This document shows positions 26,920 through 37,000 of a stretch of 64,000 nt of DNA, in pieces; positions within the stretch are counted from its first letter, which is position 1, and each line of letters starts with the position of its first letter. The position numbers and the translations under genes were made by a program. The stretch is taken from assembly GCA_046299555.1 (NCBI GenBank), contig JBKBHS010000001.1, forward strand, positions 868,001 through 932,000, written 5' to 3'. The notes under the pieces were generated by a model, which was given only the letters and a program-made list of their open reading frames with translations, was not told where the DNA came from and made no database searches. Origin of the DNA: CALKJP01 sp046299555 (lineage in GTDB: Bacteria > Bacteroidota > Bacteroidia > JACCXN01).

Positions 26920-27873
26920 ATGTCAGTTTTAGTTTTTGTAGATTCCTCAAGTGGAAAAGTAAATAAAGGAGGATTTGAAGCGATAAATTATGCAAAAAAA
27001 ATAGCCGATGCTCATGCAACATCGGTTACAGCGCTTGTTAGCGGAAATTGTTCTAATATTTCCGAATTAGGAGAATATGGTGCAAATAAAGTTTTACATG
27101 CTTCAAACATAAATACCACCGATTCTCAAGTATTATCAAAATTAGTTATAAAAGCAGTTGAACAAGAAAACGCGTCTATTATAATATTTTCGCATGATTT
27201 AATTGGAAGAGCTGTAGCTCCAAGAGTAGCAGCAAGATTAGAAGCAGGATTTGTTTCAGGGGTTTCTTCATTGCCTGATGCTTCATTTGTTGTTCGTAAA
27301 GCTGTATTTTCGGGAAAAGCTTTTGCTGATGTAGAAATTAAAACTGATAAAAAAGTTTTATCGCTCTATCCAAATACGTTTCAAATTGAAAAAATAGGAG
27401 GAAGCGCAGAGATAATTACATTTAATCCTGAAGTTGGTTCTCCAAAAGTTACTGTTAAAGAGCAAAAAAGAAAAGAAGGAGAAATTTCATTACCGGAAGC
27501 AGAATTGGTTGTTTCGGCCGGTAGAGGTATGAAAGGGCCTGAAAATTGGGGACCAATTGAAGAATTAGCAAAAGTGTTAGGCGCGGCAACAGCTTGCTCA
27601 CGCCCTGTAGCCGATATAGGTTGGCGTCCACATCATGAGCATGTTGGACAAACTGGTATTGCCATAGCTCCTAATTTATATATTGCAGTTGGTATTTCAG
27701 GAGCAATACAACATTTAGCAGGTGTTAATAGAAGTAAAGTTATAGTAGTAATTAATAAAGATCCTGAAGCGCCATTCTTTAAAGCAGCCGATTATGGAAT
27801 AGTTGGCGATGCTTTTGAAGTGTTGCCTAAATTAATTGATGCATTTAAAAAATTTAAAGCATCGGCAAATTAA
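26920..27873 (+). CDS. etfA: Electron transfer flavoprotein subunit alpha
   Basis: A 317-residue FAD-binding partner of EtfB. The N-terminal domain (1-180) is the usual ETF fold; the C-terminal FAD domain is well conserved: LVVSAGRGMKGPENWGPIEE, then ACSRPVADIGWRPHHEHVGQTG, IAVGISGAIQHLAGVNRSK and VIVVINKDPEAPFFKAADYG with the closing GDAFEVLPKLIDAFKK. All the residues expected to contact FAD are present. It shares an operon with etfB, and a long stem-loop follows the stop codon. Confidence 0.96.
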   Translation: MSVLVFVDSSSGKVNKGGFEAINYAKKIADAHATSVTALVSGNCSNISELGEYGANKVLHASNINTTDSQVLSKLVIKAVEQENASIIIFSHDLIGRAVAPRVAARLEAGFVSGVSSLPDASFVVRKAVFSGKAFADVEIKTDKKVLSLYPNTFQIEKIGGSAEIITFNPEVGSPKVTVKEQKRKEGEISLPEAELVVSAGRGMKGPENWGPIEELAKVLGAATACSRPVADIGWRPHHEHVGQTGIAIAPNLYIAVGISGAIQHLAGVNRSKVIVVINKDPEAPFFKAADYGIVGDAFEVLPKLIDAFKKFKASAN

Positions 27874-27884
27874 AATTTATTCTT

Positions 27885-27923
27885 ATATTTAAAGGTGTTC
27901 TAATAATGAGCACCTTTAAATAT
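27885..27923 (+). terminator. Stem-loop after etfA
   Basis: A 16-bp stem (left arm starts ATATTTAAAGG, right arm ends CCTTTAAATAT, one G-T pair) with a short loop. The following bases are AT-rich without a long T run, so it may end transcription or protect the mRNA 3' end. Confidence 0.65.
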
Positions 27924-27982
27924 TATAAAACAATATTCATAATTACCTTTATTTCTTGAGCATTTAATACAATACAAACTTG

Positions 27983-28582
27983 ATGAAAAAAATTCAGCTT
28001 GAAATTGTTGGTCTTTCTTTCAGTCAAACACAATCTGGAGCATATGCGCTTGTTTTGGGAGAAATGAATGGTAAACGTAGGCTGCCAATCATTATCGGAG
28101 GTTTTGAAGCTCAAGCAATTGCTATTGAAATTGAAAAAATCACTCCAAGCCGTCCTTTAACCCACGATTTATTTAAAAGCTTAACTCAAGGATTTAATAT
28201 TGACATAAAAGAGGTATTAATTTACAATTTAGTAGAAGGCGTATTTTATGCTCGAATTATTTGCAGTAATGGCGAAAGTGAATTAGAAATTGATGCTCGT
28301 ACATCTGATGCCATAGCATTGGCAGTTCGTTTTAACTGCCCTGTTTATACCTATGAATTTATATTAGCACAAGCGGGAGTTATTTTAGAAGAAGGAGCCA
28401 TATCAAAAGAAAGTCAAGATATAGAATTAGAAGAAGAATTAGTTTCAACAGCTTCAGATACCGATTTGTCCGGAAAATCAGAGAAAGAGCTTAAAAAGTT
28501 GCTTCAAGATGCAATAGATGAAGAAGATTATGAAAAAGCATCTAAAATTCGTGATGAGCTCAACAAACGAAGTGGAAACTAA
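27983..28582 (+). CDS. Bifunctional nuclease (BFN/DUF151) family protein with UvrB/C motif
   Basis: A 199-residue cytoplasmic protein. Residues 1-135 are the BFN domain (DUF151), with QSGAYALVLGEMNGKRRLPI, IGGFEAQAIAIEIE and the most conserved stretch LEIDARTSDAIALAVRF. The C-terminal part has an acidic linker and then a UvrB/UvrC-type helical hairpin (ELKKLLQDAIDEEDYEKASK). This pairing is common in Bacteroidota. Related domains have been reported to have RNase/DNase activity, but catalytic residues are not well defined. The longer frame from TTG at 27980 adds one residue; the ATG at 27983 is preferred. The nucleoside transporter gene follows 18 bases later. Confidence 0.9.
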   Translation: MKKIQLEIVGLSFSQTQSGAYALVLGEMNGKRRLPIIIGGFEAQAIAIEIEKITPSRPLTHDLFKSLTQGFNIDIKEVLIYNLVEGVFYARIICSNGESELEIDARTSDAIALAVRFNCPVYTYEFILAQAGVILEEGAISKESQDIELEEELVSTASDTDLSGKSEKELKKLLQDAIDEEDYEKASKIRDELNKRSGN

Positions 28583-28600
28583 TAAAAAAAATCACTGTTT

Positions 28601-30388
28601 ATGCAAAAAGTTGGGCTTTTTACGATAGTTATATTATTTATTCAAGTATTTTTTTATTCATGTAAGCCTGAAAAGCCCAATTTCGATGCTTATCTAACTC
28701 GTAAATGGGTTTTAACAAACGACTCTTCACAATTTATTAAATTTACGGTCAGCAACGGAATAAAACGTTTTGAATATAATCTTAACAATAAATCATCAAC
28801 AGGTTTTTGGCAAGTTTCCAAAGATTCTGTTTTAACCTTAACCTATGACTTACCGGATACCGAATTTAGCATCGATTCTTCAATTTATATAATACGAGAT
28901 AATAAACCCGCAATTGTTTATTTTAAAGAAGGAAAAGAAATAACGCGTATTGAGCTAAACGAAATTCAAGCAGAAAGCAAAAAAGATTTCTTTAAAATAA
29001 ATACTTTTTCTGAGCAAGAATTATCAATAAGTTCTGAAAGAAATTCTTACATTTTTACTTATCAGCCAAATGCAGAAATTCAGCAAAGTTCATTTGGTGT
29101 AATGTCTGTTTTACGAGGAATTTTAGGATTGCTTAGTTTAATTGTAATAGCTTGGTTGTTTAGTTCCAATAAAAAAGCAATTGATTGGATATTGGTTGCA
29201 AAAGGAATAGGAATTCAAGTGATTTTTGCTATACTGATTCTCAAAATAGATTTAATTCAAAATGTATTTTCGGTTGTATCACAATTTTTTGTTGAAATAT
29301 TAAATTTTACACGCGAAGGTTCCACTTTTGTTTTCGGAGGATTAGTTGAAAACGTAAATTCATTTGGATTTATATTTGCCTTTCAAGTATTACCAACCAT
29401 CATTTTCTTTTCTGCCCTTACCAGCTTACTCTTTTATTTGGGAGTAATTCAAAAAATTGTGTATGCTTTTGCATGGATTATGAAAAAAACATTGCGAATT
29501 TCGGGCGCAGAAAGTTTGGCGGCTGCCGGTAATATTTTTTTGGGTCAAACAGAAGCTCCGCTATTAATTAAGCCTTACATCAGCGGAATGACACGTTCTG
29601 AATTAATGTGTCTAATGAGCGGAGGAATGGCCACCATAGCCGGAGGTGTACTTGCAGCATACATTGGATTTTTAGGAGGAGATGACCCGGCACAACAATT
29701 ATTCTTTGCCAAACATTTATTGGCAGCTTCTGTAATGTCAGCTCCGGCAGCTATTGTTGCTGCAAAAATTATTGTTCCCGAAACCGAGCAGATTAATTCA
29801 AATATGGAAGTGTCTCGCGAAAAAATCGGAAGCAATATGCTCGAAGCAATAGCAAATGGTACTACCGAAGGCTTAAAATTAGCTGTAAATGTTGGAGCAA
29901 TGCTTATTGTATTTATTGCCTTTATTGCATTGGCAAATTATTTTATGAAAGATTTATTGGGAGAATTGACAGGACTTAACGAAATAATTGCTCAAAAAAC
30001 AAACGGACAGTATAATAGTTTATCATTACAATTTGTTTTGGGATATGGCTTAAAACCTCTTGCCTGGCTTATGGGTACAAGTTGGCAAGATAGCGCATTA
30101 GTTGGACAACTATTAGGAGAAAAAACCATCTTAAATGAATTTGTGGCCTATGTATCGCTGGGTAAACTAAAAACCGCAGGAATTTTTGCCGAACAAAAAT
30201 CCATTATCATTGCTACCTATATTTTATGCGGATTTTCCAATTTCGCATCAATTGGGATTCAAATTGGTGGAATTGGTGCACTTGCTCCCGAAAAAAGAGC
30301 AACCTTATCTCAGCTTGGTATAAAAGCACTCATAGGAGGAACCTTGGCTTCTTTATTTACTGCAGTTATAGTTGGTATGTTGATATAA
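28601..30388 (+). CDS. CNT-type nucleoside transporter with N-terminal lipoprotein-like domain
   Basis: A 595-residue membrane protein. From about residue 165 it is a NupC/CNT concentrative nucleoside transporter, which takes up nucleosides with H+ or Na+: family features are SAGAESLAAAGNIFLGQTEA-type (quoted: AAGNIFLGQTEAPLLI), GGMATIAGGVLAAYIGFL and the C-terminal CGFSNFASIGIQIGGIGALA. Typical CNT proteins are near 400 residues. The extra N-terminus has a hydrophobic segment with a lipobox-like FFYSCKP, then a beta-rich domain (about 25-150) resembling small lipocalin-like folds. The N-terminal Cys may be lipidated, or the segment may be just a signal anchor. Linked to the nuclease-family gene 18 bases upstream. 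Confidence 0.9.
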   Translation: MQKVGLFTIVILFIQVFFYSCKPEKPNFDAYLTRKWVLTNDSSQFIKFTVSNGIKRFEYNLNNKSSTGFWQVSKDSVLTLTYDLPDTEFSIDSSIYIIRDNKPAIVYFKEGKEITRIELNEIQAESKKDFFKINTFSEQELSISSERNSYIFTYQPNAEIQQSSFGVMSVLRGILGLLSLIVIAWLFSSNKKAIDWILVAKGIGIQVIFAILILKIDLIQNVFSVVSQFFVEILNFTREGSTFVFGGLVENVNSFGFIFAFQVLPTIIFFSALTSLLFYLGVIQKIVYAFAWIMKKTLRISGAESLAAAGNIFLGQTEAPLLIKPYISGMTRSELMCLMSGGMATIAGGVLAAYIGFLGGDDPAQQLFFAKHLLAASVMSAPAAIVAAKIIVPETEQINSNMEVSREKIGSNMLEAIANGTTEGLKLAVNVGAMLIVFIAFIALANYFMKDLLGELTGLNEIIAQKTNGQYNSLSLQFVLGYGLKPLAWLMGTSWQDSALVGQLLGEKTILNEFVAYVSLGKLKTAGIFAEQKSIIIATYILCGFSNFASIGIQIGGIGALAPEKRATLSQLGIKALIGGTLASLFTAVIVGMLI

Positions 30389-30411
30389 TGTTAAAACATC
30401 CTCAAAGCTGC

Positions 30412-30445
30412 TTGTAATTTCTCCTTATAAATTATCGTATTTTTG
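30412..30445 (+). promoter_or_regulatory. Promoter of the thyA operon
   Basis: TATTTTTG at 30438-30445 matches TAnnTTTG exactly; TTG at 30412-30414 lies 23 bases upstream. Transcription would start near 30451, about 45 bases before the thyA ATG. Confidence 0.5.
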
Positions 30446-30497
30446 ATGATAATTCTATTAATTTATTACCAATTACACACTTTAATTTTCATAACAA

Positions 30498-31292
30498 ATG
30501 AAACAATATCATGATTTAATGCGCCATGTTTTAGAAAATGGAGTAGTAAAAACAGATAGAACAGGTACAGGCACAATAAGTGTATTTGGGTATCAAATGC
30601 GATTTAATTTAGAAGAGGGATTCCCATTAGTTACTACTAAAAAATTACACGTTCGTTCCATTATACACGAATTGCTTTGGTTTTTAAAAGGAGATACAAA
30701 CATAAAATACTTAAAAGAAAATGGAGTAAGCATTTGGGACGAATGGGCTGATGAAAATGGAGAGCTAGGACCAATCTATGGCTATCAATGGAGAAGCTGG
30801 CCAACAGCTGATGGAAGACACATAGACCAAATATCACAAGTGATAGAGCAAATAAAGAAAAATCCTGATTCGCGAAGAATGATTGTAAGTGCATGGAATG
30901 TAGGTGAAATTGATAATATGAAACTCCCGCCTTGCCATGCATTTTTTCAATTTTATGTGGCAAATGGAAAACTTTCATGTCAATTATATCAACGCAGTGC
31001 AGATATATTTTTAGGAGTACCTTTTAATATAGCATCATATGCATTGCTAACCATGATGGTAGCACAAGTTTGCAATTTAAAACCTGGAGAATTTATCCAT
31101 ACCTTTGGCGATGCACACATATATTCCAATCATATAGAGCAAGTAAAATTGCAGCTTTCCAGAGAATGTAGAAAATTACCAATTATGAAATTAAATCCGG
31201 AAGTTAAAAATATTTTCGATTTTAAATACGAAGATTTTACTTTAGAGGGTTACGACCCACACCCTCATATTAAAGCTGAAGTAGCTGTTTAA
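30498..31292 (+). CDS. thyA: Thymidylate synthase
   Basis: Makes dTMP from dUMP using methylenetetrahydrofolate, which is oxidised to dihydrofolate. 264 residues, the usual length of the bacterial ThyA type. Signatures: RTGTGTISVFGYQMRFNLEE, the nucleophilic Cys in KLPPCHAFFQFYV, QRSADIFLGVPFNIASYALL and HTFGDAHIYSNHIEQV. The C-terminus ends HPHIKAEVAV, close to the standard ending. The order thyA, S51 peptidase, folA with 3-base and overlapping junctions indicates one operon; folA recycles the dihydrofolate formed here. Confidence 0.97.
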   Translation: MKQYHDLMRHVLENGVVKTDRTGTGTISVFGYQMRFNLEEGFPLVTTKKLHVRSIIHELLWFLKGDTNIKYLKENGVSIWDEWADENGELGPIYGYQWRSWPTADGRHIDQISQVIEQIKKNPDSRRMIVSAWNVGEIDNMKLPPCHAFFQFYVANGKLSCQLYQRSADIFLGVPFNIASYALLTMMVAQVCNLKPGEFIHTFGDAHIYSNHIEQVKLQLSRECRKLPIMKLNPEVKNIFDFKYEDFTLEGYDPHPHIKAEVAV

Positions 31293-31295
31293 AAT

Positions 31296-32597
31296 ATGGC
31301 AAAAGTAGTTGAATACATTTTTTTATCATTTATTATCGTTTATAGTACAACTACTAAAGCTCAATCATATTCAAGCTATATAATTGGTGATACTACTAAT
31401 GTTATTGTAAATCCACAATGGGCTGTATGCTTAATGGGAGGTGCTACCGAAAACGATAGTGCTATGCTTTGGTTTTTACAAAAAGCTAATGGAGGAGACG
31501 TATTGGTATTAAGAGCTACCGGGGCTGATGGTTATAATTCTTACATGTATAACTTACAAGGAGCTAATGTAAACTCTGTTCAAACATTGGTTGTGCCATC
31601 AACCCAAGCAGCAAATGATAATTATGTAAAAACACAAATTTTAAATGCTGAAGCAATATTTATTGCAGGAGGCAATCAAGCAGATTATGTTAGCTTTTGG
31701 AAAAATACAGCACTAGATTCCGCACTTAACTTTTTCGTTCAAATTAAAAAAGGAGCTATAGGAGGAACTAGTGCCGGAATGGCAATTTTAGGAGATTATT
31801 ATTTTTCTGCTTTAAATGGCACTATTACATCCTCTGCGGCATTAAGCAATCCTTTTCATTCAAATATTACATTAGGGGTATCAGATTTTATTAAACATCC
31901 TTTTTTAAAAAATACAATTACAGATACCCATTATGATAACCCGGATAGAAAAGGTCGTCATTCTGTTTTTATTGCACGATTAAGTTTAATGGGCGAAGAT
32001 ACTGTTTATGGAATTGCTTGCGATGAATATACCGCAGTATGTATAGATTCTAATAAAATAGCACGCGTTTTTGGAGAAGCACCTCAATATGATGATAATG
32101 CTTATTTCATTCAAATAAATTGTGAGGTAAATTCTAATTCTCCGGAAATAATAAGCCCTAATCAAGCTCTTACTTGGGATCAAAATAATAAAGCAATTAA
32201 AGTATGCCAAGTAAAAGGAACTCCAAGCGGGTCATTTAGTTTTGATTTAAATGACTGGAAAACTCATAATGGTGGCCAATGGTATAATTGGTATATTCAA
32301 AATGGTTCAATTTTTACTTCAATTAGCACCTCTCCTCAATGTAATCTTTTATCCATCCAAAACGAAACTTTTGTACCGGATTTAATCATTTATCCCAATC
32401 CAACTATAAATAGCTTCAAGATTAATTTACCTAATGATGATATTTATAGGGTTGAAATACTGAATATAAATGGACAATTTATACTTCAAACGCATGTTAA
32501 TGAAGTTAATCTAAATAACTTGTCAAAAGGAATTTATTTAGTCAAAATAACAAGAAATAATGGCCATGTAATTTTTAAAAAGCTTATAAAAGAATGA
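31296..32597 (+). CDS. Secreted cyanophycinase-like S51 peptidase with T9SS sorting domain
   Basis: A 433-residue exported protein. After a signal peptide (about 1-23, ending TTKA) comes a peptidase S51/cyanophycinase-type domain (about 40-265): CLMGGATENDSAMLWFL, IFIAGGNQADYVSFW and the nucleophile Ser in GAIGGTSAGMAILGDY; the HSVFIARLSLM and GIACDEYTAVCID segments match the family C-terminal half. The end (from LIIYPNPTINSFKINL) is a type A T9SS sorting domain. Cyanophycinases cut Asp-Arg polymer into dipeptides; the real substrate here is unknown. It starts three bases after thyA and overlaps the folA start (ATGA), an odd place for a surface enzyme. Confidence 0.9.
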   Translation: MAKVVEYIFLSFIIVYSTTTKAQSYSSYIIGDTTNVIVNPQWAVCLMGGATENDSAMLWFLQKANGGDVLVLRATGADGYNSYMYNLQGANVNSVQTLVVPSTQAANDNYVKTQILNAEAIFIAGGNQADYVSFWKNTALDSALNFFVQIKKGAIGGTSAGMAILGDYYFSALNGTITSSAALSNPFHSNITLGVSDFIKHPFLKNTITDTHYDNPDRKGRHSVFIARLSLMGEDTVYGIACDEYTAVCIDSNKIARVFGEAPQYDDNAYFIQINCEVNSNSPEIISPNQALTWDQNNKAIKVCQVKGTPSGSFSFDLNDWKTHNGGQWYNWYIQNGSIFTSISTSPQCNLLSIQNETFVPDLIIYPNPTINSFKINLPNDDIYRVEILNINGQFILQTHVNEVNLNNLSKGIYLVKITRNNGHVIFKKLIKE

Positions 32598-33097
32598 TTT
32601 CAATTATAGTTGCAGTAGCAGAGAATAATGCCATTGGAAAAAACAATCAATTATTGTGGCACTTGCCTGCCGACATGAAAATTTTTAAAGAAAAAACTAC
32701 GGGACATTGCGTTATAACAGGTAGGAAAAATTATGAATCCATTCCAGAAAAATATCGTCCACTACCTAATCGCACAAATATTGTTATAACTCGTCAAGAA
32801 AACTATTCAGCACCGGGAGCAATTGTAGTTAAATCATTGCAAGAGGCGATTGAAAAAGCAAAGGCAACAGGCGATAACGAAATTTTTATTATTGGTGGTG
32901 GCGAAATTTATGCACAAGCAATACCTTTAGCCGATAAAGTATATTTAACAAAAGTTCACGAAACTTTTGAAGCTGATACATTCTTCCCAAAACTCAATAT
33001 GAATGAATGGCAAATTATTTCATCAATGTATTTTAATGCAGATGGAAAAAACAAACATTCATTTACATTTTTTGAATTAAAACGCATTTCTGCCTGA
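32594..33097 (+). CDS. folA: Dihydrofolate reductase
   Basis: A 167-residue NADPH-dependent enzyme that reduces dihydrofolate to tetrahydrofolate. Signatures: ISIIVAVAENNAIGKNNQLL, WHLPADMKIFKEKTTGH (with the catalytic Asp), VITGRKNYESIPEKYRPLP, and IFIIGGGEIYAQAIPLADKV. Length and N-terminus are standard for the family. Its ATG overlaps the stop codon of the S51 peptidase gene by four bases, so translation is coupled, and it belongs functionally with thyA at the start of the operon. Confidence 0.97.
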   Translation: MISIIVAVAENNAIGKNNQLLWHLPADMKIFKEKTTGHCVITGRKNYESIPEKYRPLPNRTNIVITRQENYSAPGAIVVKSLQEAIEKAKATGDNEIFIIGGGEIYAQAIPLADKVYLTKVHETFEADTFFPKLNMNEWQIISSMYFNADGKNKHSFTFFELKRISA

Positions 33098-33132
33098 TTA
33101 ATTCTATATATTAGCGTAATTAATAAATTAAA

Positions 33133-33462
33133 ATGTTTAGATTTTTTATACCGTTAGTTGTAATTCTAAGTTTAATCGTTGTTTCACCATCAATTTCAAA
33201 AGCACAAGAAGCTGTTGGTAAACCCGCAACACAGGTTGATGAAAATGCACCAAAATCAGTTAAAAAACGTCAAAAAAAATTAAATAAAGAAAAAGCCAGA
33301 AAAGAAGCTGAACAAAAGAAAAAAGAAGAAGAATTAAGAAAGCGGCACATGAAAATTCAATCAAAAGAAACGCGTAAGCGAATGAAAAAAACAAGACGTA
33401 AATCAGATAATTATAACGATAATAAACGCGATAATTGGTTAATTCGTTTATTTAACAAATAA
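33133..33462 (+). CDS. Small Lys/Arg-rich exported protein
   Basis: A 109-residue protein of unknown function. Residues 1-24 are a signal peptide (MFRFFIPLVVILSLIVVSPS then SKAQ). The mature part is very basic and low in complexity: Lys, Arg and Glu dominate (KKRQKKLNKEKARKEAEQKK), likely a charged helix, and it ends WLIRLFNK. Such small basic periplasmic proteins are common in Bacteroidota without known role. It lies 35 bases after folA and nine bases before the next small gene, so it may be part of the same transcript. Confidence 0.75.
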   Translation: MFRFFIPLVVILSLIVVSPSISKAQEAVGKPATQVDENAPKSVKKRQKKLNKEKARKEAEQKKKEEELRKRHMKIQSKETRKRMKKTRRKSDNYNDNKRDNWLIRLFNK

Positions 33463-33471
33463 ATAAAACAA

Positions 33472-33906
33472 ATGGATAAAAAGGATATTGAAAATATCGT
33501 ATATTTTATTATTGCTATTATATGGTTTGTATTTAGCACCATTAAATCTCAGAAAAATAAAGCAGCTAAGCAAAAACAAATTAAAAAGAAAAAAACTCCT
33601 GTTTTTGAAGAAATAATACCTGAAACCAAAAAAGATAAACAAAATACTGCAGCCTCAGTAAAATCTACAGATTTCTACACGTCAAAAAGAAAAAAGTTAG
33701 GTGATATAACCAATGAAATACCAGAAGAAGTTTTAGCCGCACAACAAAGAAAATTAGAACGACAAAAAAAACAAAATCAAACAACAAAAATCAATCAAGG
33801 GGAGCCTGAATTTGAAAGCACTTTGTTAGGTAAAATTTCTAATCAATACAATGATTTACAAAAAATGGTCATTTTCACAGAGATACTTCAAAAACCAAAA
33901 TATTAG
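33472..33906 (+). CDS. Small membrane protein with charged cytoplasmic tail
   Basis: A 144-residue protein I cannot name. One transmembrane helix near residues 7-24 (IENIVYFIIAIIWFVFSTI), then a long Lys-rich, probably disordered tail, and a conserved-looking end, YNDLQKMVIFTEILQKPKY, of a kind seen at the C-terminus of other uncharacterised Bacteroidota membrane proteins. It starts nine bases after the small basic exported protein; the two are probably cotranscribed. No enzymatic motif. Confidence 0.75.
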   Translation: MDKKDIENIVYFIIAIIWFVFSTIKSQKNKAAKQKQIKKKKTPVFEEIIPETKKDKQNTAASVKSTDFYTSKRKKLGDITNEIPEEVLAAQQRKLERQKKQNQTTKINQGEPEFESTLLGKISNQYNDLQKMVIFTEILQKPKY

Positions 33907-33940
33907 TTATAAAAAAGTGTAAATTTTATATTATCTAAAA

Positions 33941-33973
33941 TTTGGAATTAAAAAAATTTAATTCATATCTTTA
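33941..33973 (+). promoter_or_regulatory. Promoter of the TonB receptor/T9SS/PorV cassette
   Basis: TATCTTTA at 33966-33973 differs from TAnnTTTG only in the last base, and TTTG lies at 33941-33944, 21 bases upstream. Predicted leader about 40 bases before the ATG at 34019. Confidence 0.5.
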
Positions 33974-34018
33974 CCCACTTTCAAATTTAACAATTTTTAA
34001 AACGAAATAAATTAAAGT

Positions 34019-37000
34019 ATGATAAACAAGCTACGCCTGCTATTATCAATTTCGGTTATCTTATATTCAGCAGTATCTTTTGCTCAAGTCGGACAAGGTG
34101 CTTTAAAAGGAAAAGTTCTAGATAAAGCTACCGGAGAACCAATTCCATTTGCAAATGTGGTGGTTGAACAAAATGGCGTTCAAGCAGGTGGAGCTACTAC
34201 CGATTTTGACGGTAATTATTTCATTAAACCACTATCTCCCGGAAAATATACGGTAAAAGCATCGTATGTGGGTTATCAAGGTGTTCAAATTGATGGGGTA
34301 GTAGTTGGCGATAAGATAGCCTTCTTAAATATCTCAATGACTCAGGGTATTCAATTAAAAACTTTCGAAAAAGTAGAATACGAAGTCCCATTAATTGATA
34401 AAGATAAAACAACAACCGGGGGTACAGTAACTCGCGATGAAATTGCTAAAATGCCTGGTCGTTCTGCAGAGTCGGTTGCCTTAACAGTTGGTGGTATATT
34501 TTCACAAGATGGTGAGCGTGGTTCGGTTCGTGGTTCCAGAGAAGAAGCTACTGATACTTACATTGATGGTGTTAAAGTAAGAGGTTCATCGGCAATTCCA
34601 AACGCAGCTATAGAACAAGTATCGGTAATGCTTGGAGGTTTAGAAGCTCAGTATGGTGATGCAACAGGTGGGGTTATTAGTATTACCACTCGTGGTATTT
34701 CCAAAGAATATTTTGGAGGAGTAGAATTAGTTTCTTCGCAACTAACCGATAAATTTGGTTATAACCTTTTAGGATTTAGTGTTGCTGGACCATTATTAAT
34801 GAAGAAAGATACTGTTAATCCTGAACTATCTAAACCCCTAATGGGCTTTTTCATTTCAGGTGAGTTACGCTCCGAAAAAGATCCTCGCCCATCAGCAATA
34901 GGTTCATTAAAATTAAAAGATGAAGTTTTGGCTGAATTAGAAAGAAATCCGCTTCGCCCTTCAGGACAAGGTTTTGGTACTTTTCAAAATGCAACATTTG
35001 TAAGAGCAGAAGATATTGAACGAATTCCTTATCGTCAAGATGTAGCACAGCATGGAGTTTTGTTACAAGGTAAAGTAGATATTGCTACCTCAGCCACTAC
35101 CAATTTAACCATCGGTGGTACTTTTGATTATAGTTATTCAAGAGATGTAGGATTAGGAGTTAATTATAGAGGTACTCCAGGATCAAATCCTTTAGTTTAC
35201 AATAATACCTTATTTAACTCAAAAAGAAACCCGGAAATTAAAAGTACCACTTGGAGAACGTATGTGCGATTTACCCAAAAATTAAGTACACAAGAAGCAA
35301 ATTCGCAAGAATCGGCCTCATTAATTAAAAATGCATATTACACAATACAAGCAGACTATTCAAAAGTGCTCGAAACTGTTCAAGACAAATATCATAAAGA
35401 TAAAATTTTCAACTATGGTTATGTAGGGAAATTTACAAGTACCTTCGTTCCTTCTTACGAATTTGGAATTGACAGTGTAACCGGTTTGCAAGGATATATT
35501 CAAAACGGATTTGACCAAGTGGCTTATAATTTTACACCAAGCGATATTAATCCACTTTTATCAAAATACAATGAAAACTATTATTCATTATATACAACAA
35601 TAGAAGGAAATTACGAAACTCCTTTAGATGTTGAAAACGGTGGAGGTTTATTAAATGGCTTACAAAACGGTAGTTTCCGTCAATCCATTTACAGTTTATG
35701 GAATAATCCGGGTACTCCGTTTAATCGCTATTCAAAATTAGATAATTCTCAATTACGTGTGCGTGTAACAGGTTCGGCTGATATTAAAAATCATGCAATT
35801 TTAGTTGGTTTTGAATACGAGCAAAGAGATGATCGTTCATTTATTACAGCTCCTGTTGGATTATGGTGGATTAATCGCCAATATGCCAACTTCCATATTA
35901 GAGAATTAGACAAAACTAATCCAATTGTAAACGATGCAGGAACTTACCCAATTATAAATTATCCTCGTTTAGTGGGTGACGACCAAAAGTTTTTTGATTA
36001 CAATTTAAGAAAAGCTCTTGGATTAGATCCACGAGGAAATGATTATATTGATATCGATTCTTACGATCCTTCTATTTTTAAATTAGATTTCTATAATGCT
36101 GATGAGTTACTAAATAACGGTAATAGCTATGTATCTTACTTTGGTTATGATCATACAGGTAAAAAGTTAAGAAGAAATCCAAGTTTTGATGATTTCTTTA
36201 CCGCAAAAGATGAATTTGGAAACTTTAAACGCGAAATTGGAGCTTTCCAACCAATATATATGGCTGGATATATTCAAGATAAATTCGCTTTTGAAGATTT
36301 AATTTTCAACATAGGTTTACGTGTTGACCGTTTTGATGCTAACCAAAAAGTTCTTAAAGATAAATACTCATTATTTGAAACTAAAAAAGCTGGAGAAGTT
36401 GCTCCTAACAGACCAAGTAATATAGGTGAAGACTATGTGGTTTATGTAAGTGATATTGATAATCCATCTGAAGATAAAATAATAGGATATAGATCCGGTT
36501 CAAGATGGTTTGATGCTGAAGGTAGAGAAATTACCGACCCAACCATTTTATATACTGCAAGCGGAGCACCCGCACCATGGTTATTAGATCCTACCAAGCG
36601 AAATACATCAACCGATTTAAGTTCTAATGCATTTAAAGATTATGATCCGCAAGTAATCGTAATGCCTCGTATTTCCTTCTCATTCCCAATTTCTGATGAG
36701 GCATTGTTCTTTGCTCATTATGATATCTTAGCAAAACGTCCAAGCGGATTTTTAAGATTAGACCCAACTGACTATTTATTCCTTCAAAGTAGCACTGCAA
36801 TTATTAATAATCCGAACTTAAAGCCTGAAAAAACAATAGAGTATGAATTAGGTTTCCAACAAAAACTAAACAACACTTCATCTTTAAAATTATCTGCTTT
36901 TTATCGCGAAATGCGTAATATGATTCAGGTTACTTATATCCAAGGTGTTTTCCCAAGAGATTACAGATCTTATGAAAACATTGACTTTGGTACTGTTAAA

